Below are positions 26,032 through 38,405 of a stretch of DNA of 64,000 bases, one piece after another. A program made the translations under genes and the position numbers. Each line of letters opens with the position of its first letter. Position 1 is the first letter of the stretch. A model generated the notes under the pieces. The model was not told the DNA's origin. It searched no databases and was given only the letters and a program-made list of their open reading frames with translations. Source of the stretch: Typha latifolia (Eukaryota; Streptophyta; Magnoliopsida; Poales; Typhaceae); NCBI GenBank assembly GCA_019914945.1, contig CM034101.1, positions 14,891,188 through 14,955,187 of the forward strand, given 5' to 3'.

Positions 26032-28130
26032 GTTTTCACGGCCATGGGCAAGTCCCAGTTGTTTGAATTCATTGTTACACTTTTAAGTTCCATTTCCTGA
26101 TGAGCTTGTGATTAAGTTACATTACACATATCTTAATACAAAATTTGTAGAGTATGTATAGGTTTCGGCGAAGAGGTAGATGTACTTTTAGTGTTCTTGG
26201 ACCTCGGATTAGATTTTCTAATTGATAAGATATATTGTGTTATTAATACAAGTCTCTTTTTTTTCTTCTAAATATATATTAACGTTTCATCACTTTCTTC
26301 CTGTGTGATTTAGTCGTCCTTCCCTATTCTTTAGGACTAAATCATTTTCTTTATATAAAATGTTACAAACTCCGAAGTAGTAGAGATTGATGATGTAGAA
26401 ACAAATGAACACGCATATATATAGAAAATATGATTAAGAAAACTAACATCAAGATGCGAATAAAGACAATGCATGAGGATGTTTCTGATAAATTTCCCAA
26501 ATGAACTTTTGTAATTGGAGTCACATTAAGGCCTCCAAATAAAATGCCTTCTCCTGGACCATATATCGACCACATCCATCCAAAGTTCCTTCCACGGTGA
26601 GCCAACCTTGACTAGGGTCAAATTGGCATGATAGAGATCACTCAAAAGAAGAATGTTGTCACTTAATTACAATCATTACGTCCTCTAAACCATTTTTTAA
26701 CCTTTCTTGTTACTTTTACGGCATGTCTTCACATTTATCATGTTGTTCACCAATAAAAGGCACCTATAGACGCTATCATCCATTTTGCTCATTAAGCCTG
26801 AAAACTTCCACTAGTTTGGGCCCATTGACACCAAATGTTACACGAGTTCGGCTTCTATTTTATAATGTTATTACCTGGTAGGGCCCAAGACCATTTGATT
26901 GGTGGGCCGTGGGGGGCATTGATTCGATCCACGTGCCTACTCTGGCGAGACAGTGTCCCACACTGTTACTTATCCACAACACGAGACAGCAATCCTACGA
27001 ACCAAACTAGTAGCGCCCTCTTTGGGTTATGCCAGGAATGATTAATTTCGGTAGAAAATTTTAAATGTAGTCATTGAAACTAAAGAATTCTATGTGAAAT
27101 TATGCATAGATTTAATTTTATTTTGTTTATTAAAATAAGAAAGAGAGATATGGGAGGAAGAAGGGAAAGCGGAGGGGGAGGAGAAGAAAAGGGTTTTCTA
27201 GGGAAAATAAATATTCAAAATTTCCTTCAAAACACCTTCTCTTTTTTTTTTTCTTTTTCTTTTTTAAATTCTATGGAAAGCTAAATTTTTGGAGATTATT
27301 AGGCTTTCCAAATGGGCCCCAGTTGTGGAAAACTACACATCGGATTGGAACTGCATTGCTGGCAAATTGCTGGAATCGTACATTAACAAGACAAGAAACT
27401 TGGCCCATATTTGCTCCCATCCATACAGCTTAGCTCATGTGGCATTGCCGCATTGGGGTTCACTCATAACAAACAAATATTTTTTTAACACAAGTGTCAC
27501 TATATTTTTATGAAATATTATAATTGTCACCTAAATCTTTATACTATTTTTTTAAAAAAAGAAGTCATTCTATTAGTTAAATATAATTAATCATAATATG
27601 TTGTATACTATTTTGCTGTTATTATTTTTTTGATAACTTTAAAAGTAGTCCATCAGAAATATTGTATTAAAATTAATCATAATGTTAATTTCGACAGAGA
27701 AGTACATATATCTGCAGCTTCACTCTTACTAAGATTTACTATATATTTATGGGATGGATATTAGCTTAATTAAGGTCTTTTATAGTGTTCCCTATTTCTG
27801 CCGTTGAAGCTACGTAATGTACTAGTTTATTATAAATAATCAGAAAAAACGTTTTAATAACGGCGCACAATAGTCGGTCACAGAAAACTAATCAGATCAA
27901 CAGGCAGACAACCAGTTGGGATCTAGTCTTGCAACTACTCTCGACTACTCTATCACTCTCACTCTCACTCTCTCCAGCCTGCTTGCCTGTCATTATTATC
28001 CGCTACTTTTATGGGATTGTAGCAGAAAAGAAGAGGGTGGAGAGAGAGAGAGATCCGTTGTATTTGTCCACCTCTAACCTCTTCTGGGTCGATCGATCGA
28101 GAGGAACGAGTCTAATTAGCTTGTAGAGCA
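26032..28130. other. Spacer between the invertase and SKU5-like genes
   Basis: Starts with the invertase 3' UTR. Bases 26470-26620 and 26835-27040 are open in one frame for 68-80 codons but resemble no protein I know; they may be degraded gene or element fragments. A TATA-like ttattataaataa near 27828-27840 and CT-rich sequence at 27940-27975 probably belong to the SKU5-like promoter and leader. Confidence 0.5.
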
Positions 28131-31100
28131 ATGACGGTAACACGTTTAGGTCCGGGGAGGACATTGGCGGCCGTGGCGGTGGCGGTGGTTTTGACGTCGG
28201 CTCTGGTGGGCCCCGTCTCGGCCGGCGACCCTTACGCCTACTTCGACTGGGACGTCTCCTACATCACCGCCGCCCCTCTCGGCGTTAAGCAGCAGGTCAC
28301 ATTTTTATCTAGTAAATTTTCCGGCGTATCCTTGCTAATTTTACGTTTTCAGCCCTAAATTACGACTTAATGATGAATTACACCCTGAGGAATAAAAGCA
28401 CACAATGTTCCTTCTCTTTGTTGGTGGCAGGTGATTGGCATCAACGGTCAATTCCCGGGTCCAATCGTCAATATAACCACCAACTGGAACGTAGTGGTCA
28501 ACGTCCTCAACGATTTAGACGAGCCTCTCCTAATCACCTGGTATACTATATACTCTTCAAATCTTGCTACTACCTTCCTCAAGTGTTTCCTGCTACAATT
28601 AATTTGGTTGCAGGAACGGAATTCAGCATCGCAAGAATTCTTGGCAAGATGGAGTCTTGGGTACCAATTGCCAAATTCCGTCTGGTTGGAATTGGACTTA
28701 CCAGTTCCAAGTTAAGGACCAAATTGGGAGTTTCTTCTACTTCCCCTCTACGAACTTTCAGCGAGCAGCTGGTGGGTATGGCGGGATCATCGTCAACAAC
28801 CGGGACGTCATCCCCGTGCCCTTCGGGAAGCCCGACGGAGACATCACTCTGTTCATTGGTGATTGGTACAGCAAGAATCACACGGTCAGTGCGATTGGAT
28901 AACAAAGAGATGGAAGTCTTGTTTAGTTTGTAAAGAGCGAGCTTCATGTTAGTTATTAGTGTTTGTAGGATTTGAGGAAGATGCTGGATGGCGGAAAGAG
29001 TCTCGGGATGCCAGATGGTGTGCTTATCAATGGAAAAGGCCCATATAGATACAATGACACACTCGTTCCGCGTGGTATCGAGCATGAAACTATCAATGTT
29101 CATCCAGGTGAAACTAATAATAATAATTCTTCCATAGAGTAGATTATCGATTAACTTTTAATTTGCGAGAACTTAGTGATCGTGTATTTATAATGTTTTT
29201 TTGTTCTCCCTGGATTTTGATCAGGCAAAACGTATCGTATTCGTGTACACAATGTTGGCATATCAACCAGTCTCAATTTCAGAATACAGAATCATAACAT
29301 GCTTCTCGTAGAAACTGAAGGATCGTACACCGTGCAGCAGAACTATACCAACCTAGACATTCATGTGGGCCAATCGTACTCATTTCTGGTTACTATGGAT
29401 CAAAATGCGAGTAGTGACTACTATATAGTGGCAAGTGCGAGGATTGTGAATGAGTCTATCTGGAGAAGAGTTACCGGTGTTGCCATTCTGCACTACTCCA
29501 ATTCCAAAGGCAAAGCATCCGGTCCTCTTCCTGATCCTCCCCAAGATTTCTATGACAAGACATTCTCAATGAATCAAGCGAGATCTATCAGGTTTGTGTG
29601 TAGAAATATATACACATCTATTTTTCATAGTGTTCTTAATAGTTTTCTGACTACATTTGCTGTTTACAAAATGTTTTAGTGTTCATGTAAATGATAGTAT
29701 CAACAATCTGGAGTTAGACTTTTCCGTTGCTCTATCTATCCATCCTTATTGTGAGAAAGCTCTTGCTCATCAATCAGGTGGAATCTGAGTGCTGGTGCTG
29801 CACGCCCCAATCCTCAAGGATCTTTCAGATACTCTTCAATCAATGTGAGCCAGGTTTATTTATTGAAAAATGTGCCACCAGTGGTTATTAATGGAAAACG
29901 TCGAGCTACGCTGAATGGAATATCATACTTTCCTCCTGAAACACCATTGAGGCTTGCTGACCAGTACAAGCTAAAGGGAGTATACACACTTGATTTTCCG
30001 ACAAGGCCCCTAAAGGGAGCACCAAAGATTGGAAAATCTGTAATCAATGGCACATACAGGGGATTCATGGAAATAATTTTCCAGAACAATGACACCAAAG
30101 TTCAGACCTATCATATCGATGGATACGCATTTTTCGTTGTCGGGTATATATGGCATATCAGTTTCACATTCTAGATGCATCCATGTTTCCTTTTATCTTG
30201 CTGTTAATATTCATTCACTTTTATCACAGAATGGATTATGGGGAGTGGACAGAGGATAGTAGAGGAACATACAATAAAGGAGATGGTGTAGCACGCAGCA
30301 CGACACAGGTAACAAGCTTTAGACTTTCCTTCCATGCATGTTGAATAGATTGAAAAGCTTTGATGACAGATAGTGACTCTTTCATGATTACAGTAAATAT
30401 CATTTGGTTACCTGGGTTTAGGCAAAACTTTTAAGTATGCAATGACATCATTCTCATTCAGACTAAAACCTCTTTATGCTCGTTCAAGAGTCACTAAGAA
30501 TGGCTAACCATTAGCTGCAAAGTCACTCCTTGTAAAACCTGACATTACGTGCAACTTTAGATTCACTTCTTGAAATTTAATTGATTTTTTTTTTTGCAAT
30601 ATCTTTATTGAGGGGGGAAGGCAATCACTAAAAATTGATTCTCTCACAAAGATAGCCAACAATGGCTCAGCAGTTTTGTTTGTAAACATTGTGTTTTAAA
30701 TGATATGTTAAATTCTTATCCTTCAGATTGGTAAATCAATGTGTGTAATTGGATATAACTGTTTGAAGAAATTATCACGAAGAGAGCGATGCTGTCTTTA
30801 TTCTCATATATCATGATATTTTTGGTTGTAGGCATACTAATTAGAACGCTTACATGATGTTCAGGTCTTCCCGGGTGCATGGACTGCCATCTTAGTCTCG
30901 TTAGACAATGTTGGCATCTGGAACGTGCGTGCGGAAAACCTTGATGCTTGGTATCTTGGGCAGGAAGTGTACGTAAGAGTTGTAAATCCAGAAGATACTA
31001 ACAAAACAGAATTGCCTATGCCAGATAATGCGCTGTATTGCGGTCTCCTACAAAAGTTTCAGAAGTACGTTTCCTAGTAGGCTAATACAATTGCTTCGTT

Positions 31101-31274
31101 GGGCAAATTTTCTTATACTTTTGCTGCTTTAAGATTGCTGCTTATGTTGTGTCAATTTCAAAATGCAGTGAACAAACTCCGCACCACAGAGCTTCATCTT
31201 CTTCAATTACCTATGTACGTGGGAAGTTAGTCGTATTGATGTCGATCTTGGTTGCAATGGCCACATTCACATAA
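28131..31274 (+). CDS. SKU5: SKU5-type monocopper oxidase-like protein (GPI-anchored)
   Basis: Cell-surface protein of the SKU5/SKS branch of the multicopper oxidase superfamily; SKU5 affects directional root growth and wall expansion in Arabidopsis. Nine exons: 28131-28295, 28431-28540, 28614-28884, 28969-29107, 29225-29591, 29778-30143, 30230-30308, 30865-31064, 31169-31274, giving 600 aa (SKU5 is about 587). A signal peptide ends near residue 31 (GPVSA|GDPYAYFDW). Cupredoxin domain 1 has QVIGINGQFPGP and WQDGVLGTNC; domain 2 has GMPDGVLINGKGPYRYNDT and SYTVQQNYTNLDIHVGQSYS; domain 3 has NGTYRGFMEI and MDYGEWTEDSRGTYNK. Multicopper oxidase ligands are missing: HWHG is replaced by TWNG, and the C-terminal HCHxxxH region reads WNVRAENLDAWYLG. 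The C-terminus is hydrophobic (LVVLMSILVAMATFT) after a Ser-rich spacer, as in GPI signals. It could be a close SKS1-3 paralogue. Confidence 0.93.
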
Positions 31275-32940
31275 AGTTTCTAGTTAAGTGAGGAAGATGA
31301 CATGGTTGAGCGACTTCCGGTTTAGAAATCTTCTAGAATCTTGTTTGCTGTCAATGAGTTATTATGTATTTGTTGTGTCTTTCATGAATTCCACCCATTT
31401 GTTTCCAGTTTGGGTTGCGGAAATACCAGCCATTCTTTCTGCCTAAAATTTCTAGGGCTCGTCGTACATTACAAGATCTTGCTTTCCTATTATTACCTGT
31501 TTGATTGAGCAAGATTCTCTCTTCGTTTCTTTGTATTTACTTTGTTAACATCTGCTTTTATTTGTTCTTCCGATAATTCAAAAGCTTTTCGCAAAACAAA
31601 GAATAGTATGGAATATTAACTGTAGATCTACCATGCAGCATATTGTACTCCATGGATACCTAAAGAAAGTTGTAAGCTTTCTGCATTGCTATATGGTGGC
31701 TAATATTGTGTATCTCTGTATAATAAAAATCTTTACTTGCTGGTTCTGTACTGCATAGCATATGCAAACCAAGTGAAGTAATTTTTTAGTTAGACATGAA
31801 CAACATGAGAATAACAAATTGTTAGCCAAACTATAGTTTACACCCCCCACACCCTATGTGCTCTGGTTTGATTTCAACTTATCTCCTTGAACTTCATATT
31901 TAACCACATAACCCTCCTCTGATTCAGATTAAGTTATAACCATTAGATTTCTCATCCAAAACTAATGATAATTTATTAGCGCTAATATTTTTGCCATAAA
32001 TAAGTTGTTAAATGATCAAACTTCATTTACAATTCTGAAATTGGGCTATAAGTTTGTCAACATAACTAAGTCTTCACGTTCTTATAACAGTCGACTAACA
32101 ATTACAACAAAGTCTAAATAAAGTTTGATACTTAAATTTGAAATACAATTATAACTTAAAATCGGGTAAAATTTATCGCAATTTGTTAGAAACTTCTTTG
32201 GCTAGAAATTGTTAGATATAAACAAAAAAAATTCTAATCCTTATTCACTTATTATGGAATAAGGATTATAATTTTCTTACACAAGCATAAGAGAGTTTAT
32301 ACCATTTATAATGATTAAATGAGGAGAAAGAAAGAGAAAAAGAAAAAGGAAAGAGAGAGCGAGTAACTAAAATGATAGTTGATTAAAGCGATGACTTTAT
32401 AATAATAAAATAGTAATTAGTAAATATAAATATATTAGATAAAATAGGAGAAGAGAGAGAATTATGTATTAGTATTACAATACCTACTTACTTTACCGGT
32501 ATAAGGAGGCTTACAATAGAATAAACCTGTTCTTTTATATTTAAAATATCAGTAATTGTCTTGCTTGCTTCCGATGGTAACATACACACACATATGTATA
32601 CATATATTTATATACAATTATAATATATATATATATATATATATTCAGAATAGGTGTATACCCGGCAATTTTTTTTCAATACCCGTTAAATTTACCAGAG
32701 ACGTAAATTGCATGTATTAAACATAAATGGTAGTAAAAATTAGGAATACTCCTCTTAAGCATTTAATTATCATGTGGGTTCCACTAATGGACAAGATCAT
32801 CCGCTCATCAGTTGTCCCCTTGTTGTCATAAAAGACATTTGTCCTCTGCATTTGTTTGCTAATCACTTAGATTCTAGTTGTTGTCATAAAAAAGACATGG
32901 TAACTTTTGTACCTGTAATCCTGTATCCTTTATTTATTGG
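31275..32940. other. SKU5-like 3' UTR and AT-rich spacer
   Basis: No gene seen. The first few hundred bases should be 3' UTR. The rest is AT-rich with a TA repeat near 32624-32643 and the element copy at 32283-32520. Confidence 0.6.
32283..32520. mobile_element. MITE-like element, second copy (opposite orientation)
   Basis: Reverse-complement relative of 23380-23715: GA-rich blocks (gaggagaaagaaagag; gagaagagagagaatt) separated by AT-rich sequence, ending in taccggtataaggagg. Similarity was judged by eye and is diverged. Confidence 0.45.
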
Positions 32941-32949
32941 GCTTTTTAC

Positions 32950-33485
32950 ATAATTACCACTATTTTTTTTTAAATATAGGATACTATTATTTTTTTTCTA
33001 GATGATTTTATAAATCACACCCTATATTTTTATTTATTTTATAATTCACACTCCGTTTTTTGAAGATTTTGTAACACAGTCTTTTTTTTTTCTCTTTATA
33101 ATTTTTATTTAACACATTGATGTTATTTTGACTAACTGACATTAACTAAAATACTAAAATACTCTCGCACTTCTACCCCTCCATCATCTTCTTTTCTTTT
33201 TCCCCTCCTCTTTTACCAATTTATGGGGAAGATGGGAGAGAATGAGATGATAAAGAAAATACGAGTAATTTAGGTATTTTATAAAATATTTAGTATATTA
33301 TAATAGAATATAGTTTTTGTTAGTACCGTTCGCATTAATTCAGGGTGTTAAATAAAAATTATAGAAAAAAAAAGAAATGTTGGATGACAAAACTCTTAAA
33401 AGAGGCTGTTAATCACAAAATAAGTAAAATATAGAGTGTGGTTTATAAAATTTCTTATTTTTAAAATATCATATTTGCCATTAAA
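32950..33485. mobile_element. Long hairpin (foldback/MITE-like) element
   Basis: Two arms of about 150 bases (32958-33115 and 33345-33485) are reverse complements. The inner 19 bases are perfect: tataatttttatttaacac at 33097-33115 against its complement at 33345-33363. Outer parts such as gattttataaatcacaccc pair with the complement of gagtgtggtttataaaatt. The middle also tends to pair (catcatcttctttt against gatgataaagaaaat), so the whole element is near-palindromic around 33215. Non-coding. Confidence 0.8.
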
Positions 33486-36144
33486 ATTATTGATCTCTTT
33501 CAAAAATATTATCCCATATGATAAATTAAATTAATCATATCTAAAATAAATTTGAATAAATAAAAGACTAATATTTCCCCTTTTATAGCTACTTAAATTC
33601 TGAGCTATATAATGTTACCGATATCATAGTTCAGTAAAACCTTATTTTTGTTTTTTTAAAAGGATAAATACTTTACTGTTTATATTTCAAGAGAATGATA
33701 TTTAATTGACATTTGTCCAGTTGAACAATAATATGTTTTCTTTTTCAAAAAAAAAAAACAGTAACTATAATGGTAAGTTTGAAAGAGTTAAAATTTTTTA
33801 ACAACAATTATAATAAAGTTTAAAAACTTTAATAGTAATTATGATATGTTAAAAGCTTTTAACGACAATTATATAAAAGACTTACTTTATATTGAGAGCA
33901 ATGTTGGGCTTGGCCTGGCTGGAATCCTGGACTCCAAATTATATGGTTGGATTGATAACAATATCTTTTCTAATTTCCACATCAAAGTGTCAATCTACTG
34001 TAACATGTATTTTTTGTTACAAATATGTGCATTTCTCTCACTATAGTTGTCTAATACCGTGGATCTAAATATAATATTTATATCCTCCAATGATGCATGA
34101 TGCATGGTGCATGATGCATCACATCAACAACCCATAGCTGACAAGACGTAGCACATCAACTTCAAAAAAGAACCCTTCTATCTTGTTCCCACTATGCACA
34201 AGCACTACCTTTTCTTCTTCCTGACATCCTCCTTATGATAACATATTAAACATTCCGTTTCTGAAATCACCACGTAGCTCTTATATATATAGTCCCACAT
34301 GTTATGAATCAAAACAACCCGTGGGACTAGCCTGCAATTTATTTATTTATTTTTTTGTTTGCATCTCCAGTCCATCATCTCACATACTGCATCAAAAGTC
34401 ACTTCATGGATCTCCGACATATCAATTATCAATCAAAGAGGCCAATGATTCAAATCATCTACAGCATGATCTACTTGGCATGCACTCTGTCTTCTGTTGC
34501 AATCCCTGGCACTCTCTGGGTGCTGAAACTTTATATGTAGATCTACCTTGTTTAGATCTTTCCTTTATATAGAAAAAATGTGGATGGCAAGACGAAAGTA
34601 ATATGGATTGAGTTCCACTTGGGATGCAATCTTTGATTTCTTAGGCTTGTTATATATATATATAGATAGATAGATGTTTCTCTTTCTCAAGTTCTGAAAA
34701 AAAAAAATTCTTCTGCAAAGCAAACAGATCATTACCGCATTGGTATATCCGTTTTCCAAAGATACTCATTTGAATCTTAAGTACCAGCTACAGGCAGACT
34801 TGTTATGGACAAATAATATACCCTTGATGAAGTCTCCATCAAGTACACTTATTTTGGCATGCACTTTATAGAGTTGAAAAGATTTGCTGATGAATCTAAG
34901 TGTTTGGACCAGTTGCATGAAGGAATGAATGTGAACACGATATCGCATCAATAACTGTACGATAAATAAAATGGTATCAGTCTGCCTATCTAAACCAAAG
35001 TTTTTTGGCGTGTTGCTTTGATAGCAATATGTAGTTAAAGACTACAATGTGACGATAGAAGTCAATTATTTTGGTACAATTGTGACCACTGGGAGCCCCA
35101 AGGTTTTCTGGCTAGCTGCATGATAAGCAGATTTCATCTATAATCTCATGAAGCTATTGATTACGGAAGTATCCTATATCATTTGTCTAACTTTGGCTCC
35201 AGTACTGAAAGGGATCTAAGATTAGTAACGTCAAATAAGTTATCCTAATGAACATTTGTATGTACAACGGAAATTAGATCTTAGAACAAAATTATATTGG
35301 CACTTACAAATTTAGAAGATCTGAAACATGAAATGATAAAAAAAGCAGAAACATGAGATTTTCAACGTGCCAACGCGAGAATCATAGAGACCCGGAGAAT
35401 ACCATATCGTTGATCAGGAAATATATATCTTAAGCATCAAGTGGCCCTGCATGCATTATCTTGTTCACATTTCTTTCAAGTCAACATACTTTATATTTTT
35501 ATACGCTCAGATCATTGTAGTACTTCACTGATCATGCCGTTAATTTCTTTAATTTTAGTAGGAACTGCTTTCTACTCAATCTATATGAATGTCTATGTTT
35601 TACACAGTGCAAACATGCAGTAAAATCTTACAGATGAAAGATGATAGATTCACAATGAATAAAGCATTAATATGATGCGTGTACTCGTAAGTAATCAAAG
35701 GAAACCATATTAAAAGCCAAAGTTTCTCAAATTCACAGAGTGGCAGTCTCTTAAAAAAGAAAGCAAAACAAAAAGAAAAAGAAAAAGCTGAGATTGCAGG
35801 CATGCAGAAGTCCCAGAATTACAAGAGAATTCAAGTGGCAACAGTAGAACAGAAACTTCATAGATTAAAAGAGATGCTGTCCACAAGTAAACACACACTT
35901 GAAGAGAGAGAGACTTAAACATACCAACTTTTCCACATGCATTTTTTTTTTGTCCGACACCACCAGCCACCCTTTACTAGACATGAAACCCAAGTAGAAG
36001 AGAAACGAGAAAGAAACACAGAAACCCTAGACCCATATAAAGACTGTTAATAGATTCTCCCCAACATAGTAAGTCTAAGAAGAGAAGAGTAAGGGTAAAC
36101 CCTAACAACCAAGCCAATACGGGAAACTCTAGAAGTGAGTGCTT
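33486..36144. other. Spacer without a recognised gene
   Basis: AT-rich. Contains a TGCAT palindrome cluster (34091-34123), a TATA-like tatatatata near 34283, and a 61-codon open frame at 34355-34540 that matches no known protein. Sequence close to 36145 should be the 3' UTR of the minus-strand YABBY gene. Confidence 0.5.
34091..34123. promoter_or_regulatory. Clustered TGCAT/RY-type palindrome
   Basis: The core tgatgcatgatgcatgg is followed by its near mirror gtgcatgatgcatca, giving four to five TGCAT units in 33 bases. RY elements (CATGCA) are bound by B3 factors such as ABI3/FUS3. A TATA-like stretch lies about 160 bases downstream, but no convincing gene follows. Confidence 0.4.
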
Positions 36145-38015
36145 CTAGAACGGTGCAACACCCATGTTGGCTGCAGCCGCTGCCGCGGCCGCGTAGAATC
36201 CATCCTTGAGAAGCACGTCCTCTCCTTCCTAACAAAGAAAGTAATCGAGATAAATATAGTAAAAATCTTACATCAAAACCCTAGAAAGGAAAAAAAGAAA
36301 ATTTTTGTTTTAGACTTTTGGTTCAAAGTCTTTACCTGCGGCCGGACACTGGTCTTCTTTAAGCCTTGATCAGGCAAGAGACCGAATTGGATGTGAGGGA
36401 AGTGGGCCCACTAAAGATATACAAATGGAGGAAGAAAGATTTGTGTGAGAATAATGGAGAGTATAATGATAGAAGGGAAACCCTAGTTGATGATTGATAC
36501 TAGAAAGGCTTACATTCTTCGCGGCGGCGCTGAAGGCTTCTCTGTGGGTGATGTCTGGGTTGCCAGCTTTGATGCGTTGGATTTCATCCCTGCCATGATC
36601 CGCAAGTTTGTTTTGATTTAGTCATTAGCTTTGTGTGAAAGAAGAAGGAAAGGAATCAAGAATTAAAGAGAAAGCTCCTTCTCTTCTTCTCTCTTCTTTC
36701 TTGTAGTTCTCTGAAATCGATAATGTTGTTGATCTACTCACTTGATGAATCGGTTGTAGGCCGATGGAACTCTCTGACGCTTCTCTGGCGCTGCACCCAT
36801 CACACCAAATTACTTAAATCACATCGAGAAATATGGAGGAGAGCTAATTAGTGACAATGCTAGATGCTTTCCTGGGACTTTTTGTTTGAAAAATGTGAGC
36901 ATAATAATAGCAGGATGAAGAAGAGCTAAAGAAAGAGGGTCTGAGCTTTCAATTAATGCAGCAAATGTTTCATTTCTGGTAGAGAAGACCAGAAGACAAC
37001 TACTAATGTGCGAATGTAAGCCTATACAGGCATGATTTCAATTTTTTTTTTAATTTATACATTCTTCTCTTCCAGCCTTGTTTATCATCAAGAAAATAAA
37101 GACGATTGACATTGTAGCCTCTCTACATTATTCCCTGAGCTCGATAGGAGTATTAGTTGTTGAGGGGCCGAAGCAGAAAGCGTTTCACTGAAAAGACTAT
37201 GGTGATCCTATATCTATCATAACTTCCATAAAATACCATACAAGAAAACTAGAGAGAAATATTTTAGCTTTTGCTATCCTTGAAATAAGGAACTAGCTCA
37301 TTCAAAAAAGTTTCTTTTTTTTTGAGAGGATAGATTGGAAGAACGGAAGAACGAAAAGGGAAAAAAAAATCTCTCACGTCTGTTAACCGCTGGGGTCTGA
37401 GGGAGCTCTTGTTCGGTTCCTTTCACGGTCGCCATAGTGTTGTTACTGGAGAAATTGTTGAGATTATTCTGATCCAGCAGTAAGCTCTGAGGTGCGTATG
37501 ATATTTCATCCTATGCATCAAATACCAACCAATTTTTTTATTTAAAGAAAAAAGAGGAATTAATCAAACAAACAAACCTCAACAAAAATTTAAAGTAAAC
37601 AAGCCCAAATCATGCACCGAGTTGGAAAAGGAGAGGAAGTAGTAATATAAATATATACCAAGAGACTATGGTGTGAAGGAGCAAGAAAGGTATGCCCAAA
37701 ATGGAGCTGGTTTGCCGCAGAGTGGAGCAAACCCCTAGTGTTCACCGACAGGAGGTTGGTGCAGTGACCGCATCTTACGGTCACCGTCTTGAAGAGACTA
37801 CTACACGGTACACTCACCTGCCATAGCCACATCCACCCACAAGGTTAGAGAACACATCTTGGAGAGGAGGAGAAGAAGGAAGTTGCCAGGAGCTATGAGT
37901 AAATGCAATATACCGCGAGGAATGTATCGCAAAAGTTGCAGTGAACGTAGCAGAGCTGCTCGGAGGCGGCTGCTGTGAGGTGGTCCAAAGAAAAGGCGGC
38001 TGAAGAGGATGACAT
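36145..38015 (-). CDS. YABBY transcription factor, FIL/YAB3 class
   Basis: Nuclear regulator of lateral-organ polarity and lamina growth. Seven exons on the minus strand: 37914-38015, 37659-37817, 37378-37510, 36742-36790, 36514-36589, 36336-36410, 36145-36228; phases agree and give 225 aa (FIL is about 229). The N-terminal zinc finger uses C26/C29 ([10 protein letters not shown]) and C50/C53 ([10 protein letters not shown]), a C-x2-C-x20-C-x2-C spacing. The HMG-like YABBY domain lies at about residues 131-180 ([40 protein letters not shown]). The tail [11 protein letters not shown] and NMGVAPF* is typical of FIL/YAB3. A seven-alanine run (residues 211-217) is an expansion. Intron 1 is only 96 bp and its acceptor abuts a donor-like GTGAGT. 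Start: the first ATG, giving [13 protein letters not shown]. Confidence 0.96.
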
Positions 38016-38031
38016 GGTTCTGATTTGATGG

Positions 38032-38057
38032 ACCAACCAACCAACCAACCAACCAAC
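38032..38057. repeat. (CCAA)n microsatellite in the YABBY 5' leader
   Basis: Six CCAA units, ending about 17 bases before the YABBY ATG on the minus strand (read there as TTGG). Confidence 0.8.
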
Positions 38058-38221
38058 TCACTCGAGGAGGGGGGAGAAGAGAGAACTATTTTTGTTGCCC
38101 TTTTCTGACCTTGATGTGATGATATGATTTGATGTGTTCGATTTGATGCTTTGAGTGACTTGTGATTCAATAAAACCTCGGATCTGTTGTCTTTGATTTG
38201 AAAATTGGAAGGAATGTTAGA

Positions 38222-38405
38222 AAGAGGGTGTGGAAAGAAAGAGAAGAAAGGAAGCAAGGGTGGGGGAGAAAGAGAAAGAGAAAGAGATAGAGATAGTGAT
38301 AGAGATAGTGAGAGCAAAGAAGATGCCTTAAAGAATGGGTGAGATAGAGAGAGATATAGGCCAGGGCAAACTCCAACACATAAAAGTTTCTCTCTCTATA
38401 TAACA
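38222..38405 (-). promoter_or_regulatory. YABBY leader CT-rich tract and TATA box
   Basis: On the minus strand a TATA-like tgttatatagagag (about 38391-38404) is followed by more than 100 bases of CT-rich sequence (38222-38360). It lies about 380 bases before the ATG, giving an expected leader of around 350 bases. Confidence 0.5.

Noticed and set aside
26363..26605. 80-codon minus-strand frame with GPGEGILFGGLNVT.
   Set aside because: No domain or familiar sequence, poor start context and no splice partners; possibly a decayed fragment but not supportable.
28579..29103. 174-codon minus-strand frame across SKU5-like exons 3 and 4.
   Set aside because: It is antisense to conserved coding sequence, crosses an intron and has no features of its own.
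34470..34482. cagcatgatcta, which matches the 3' half of miR167.
   Set aside because: The other half does not match and no paired arm was seen nearby, so it is most likely chance.
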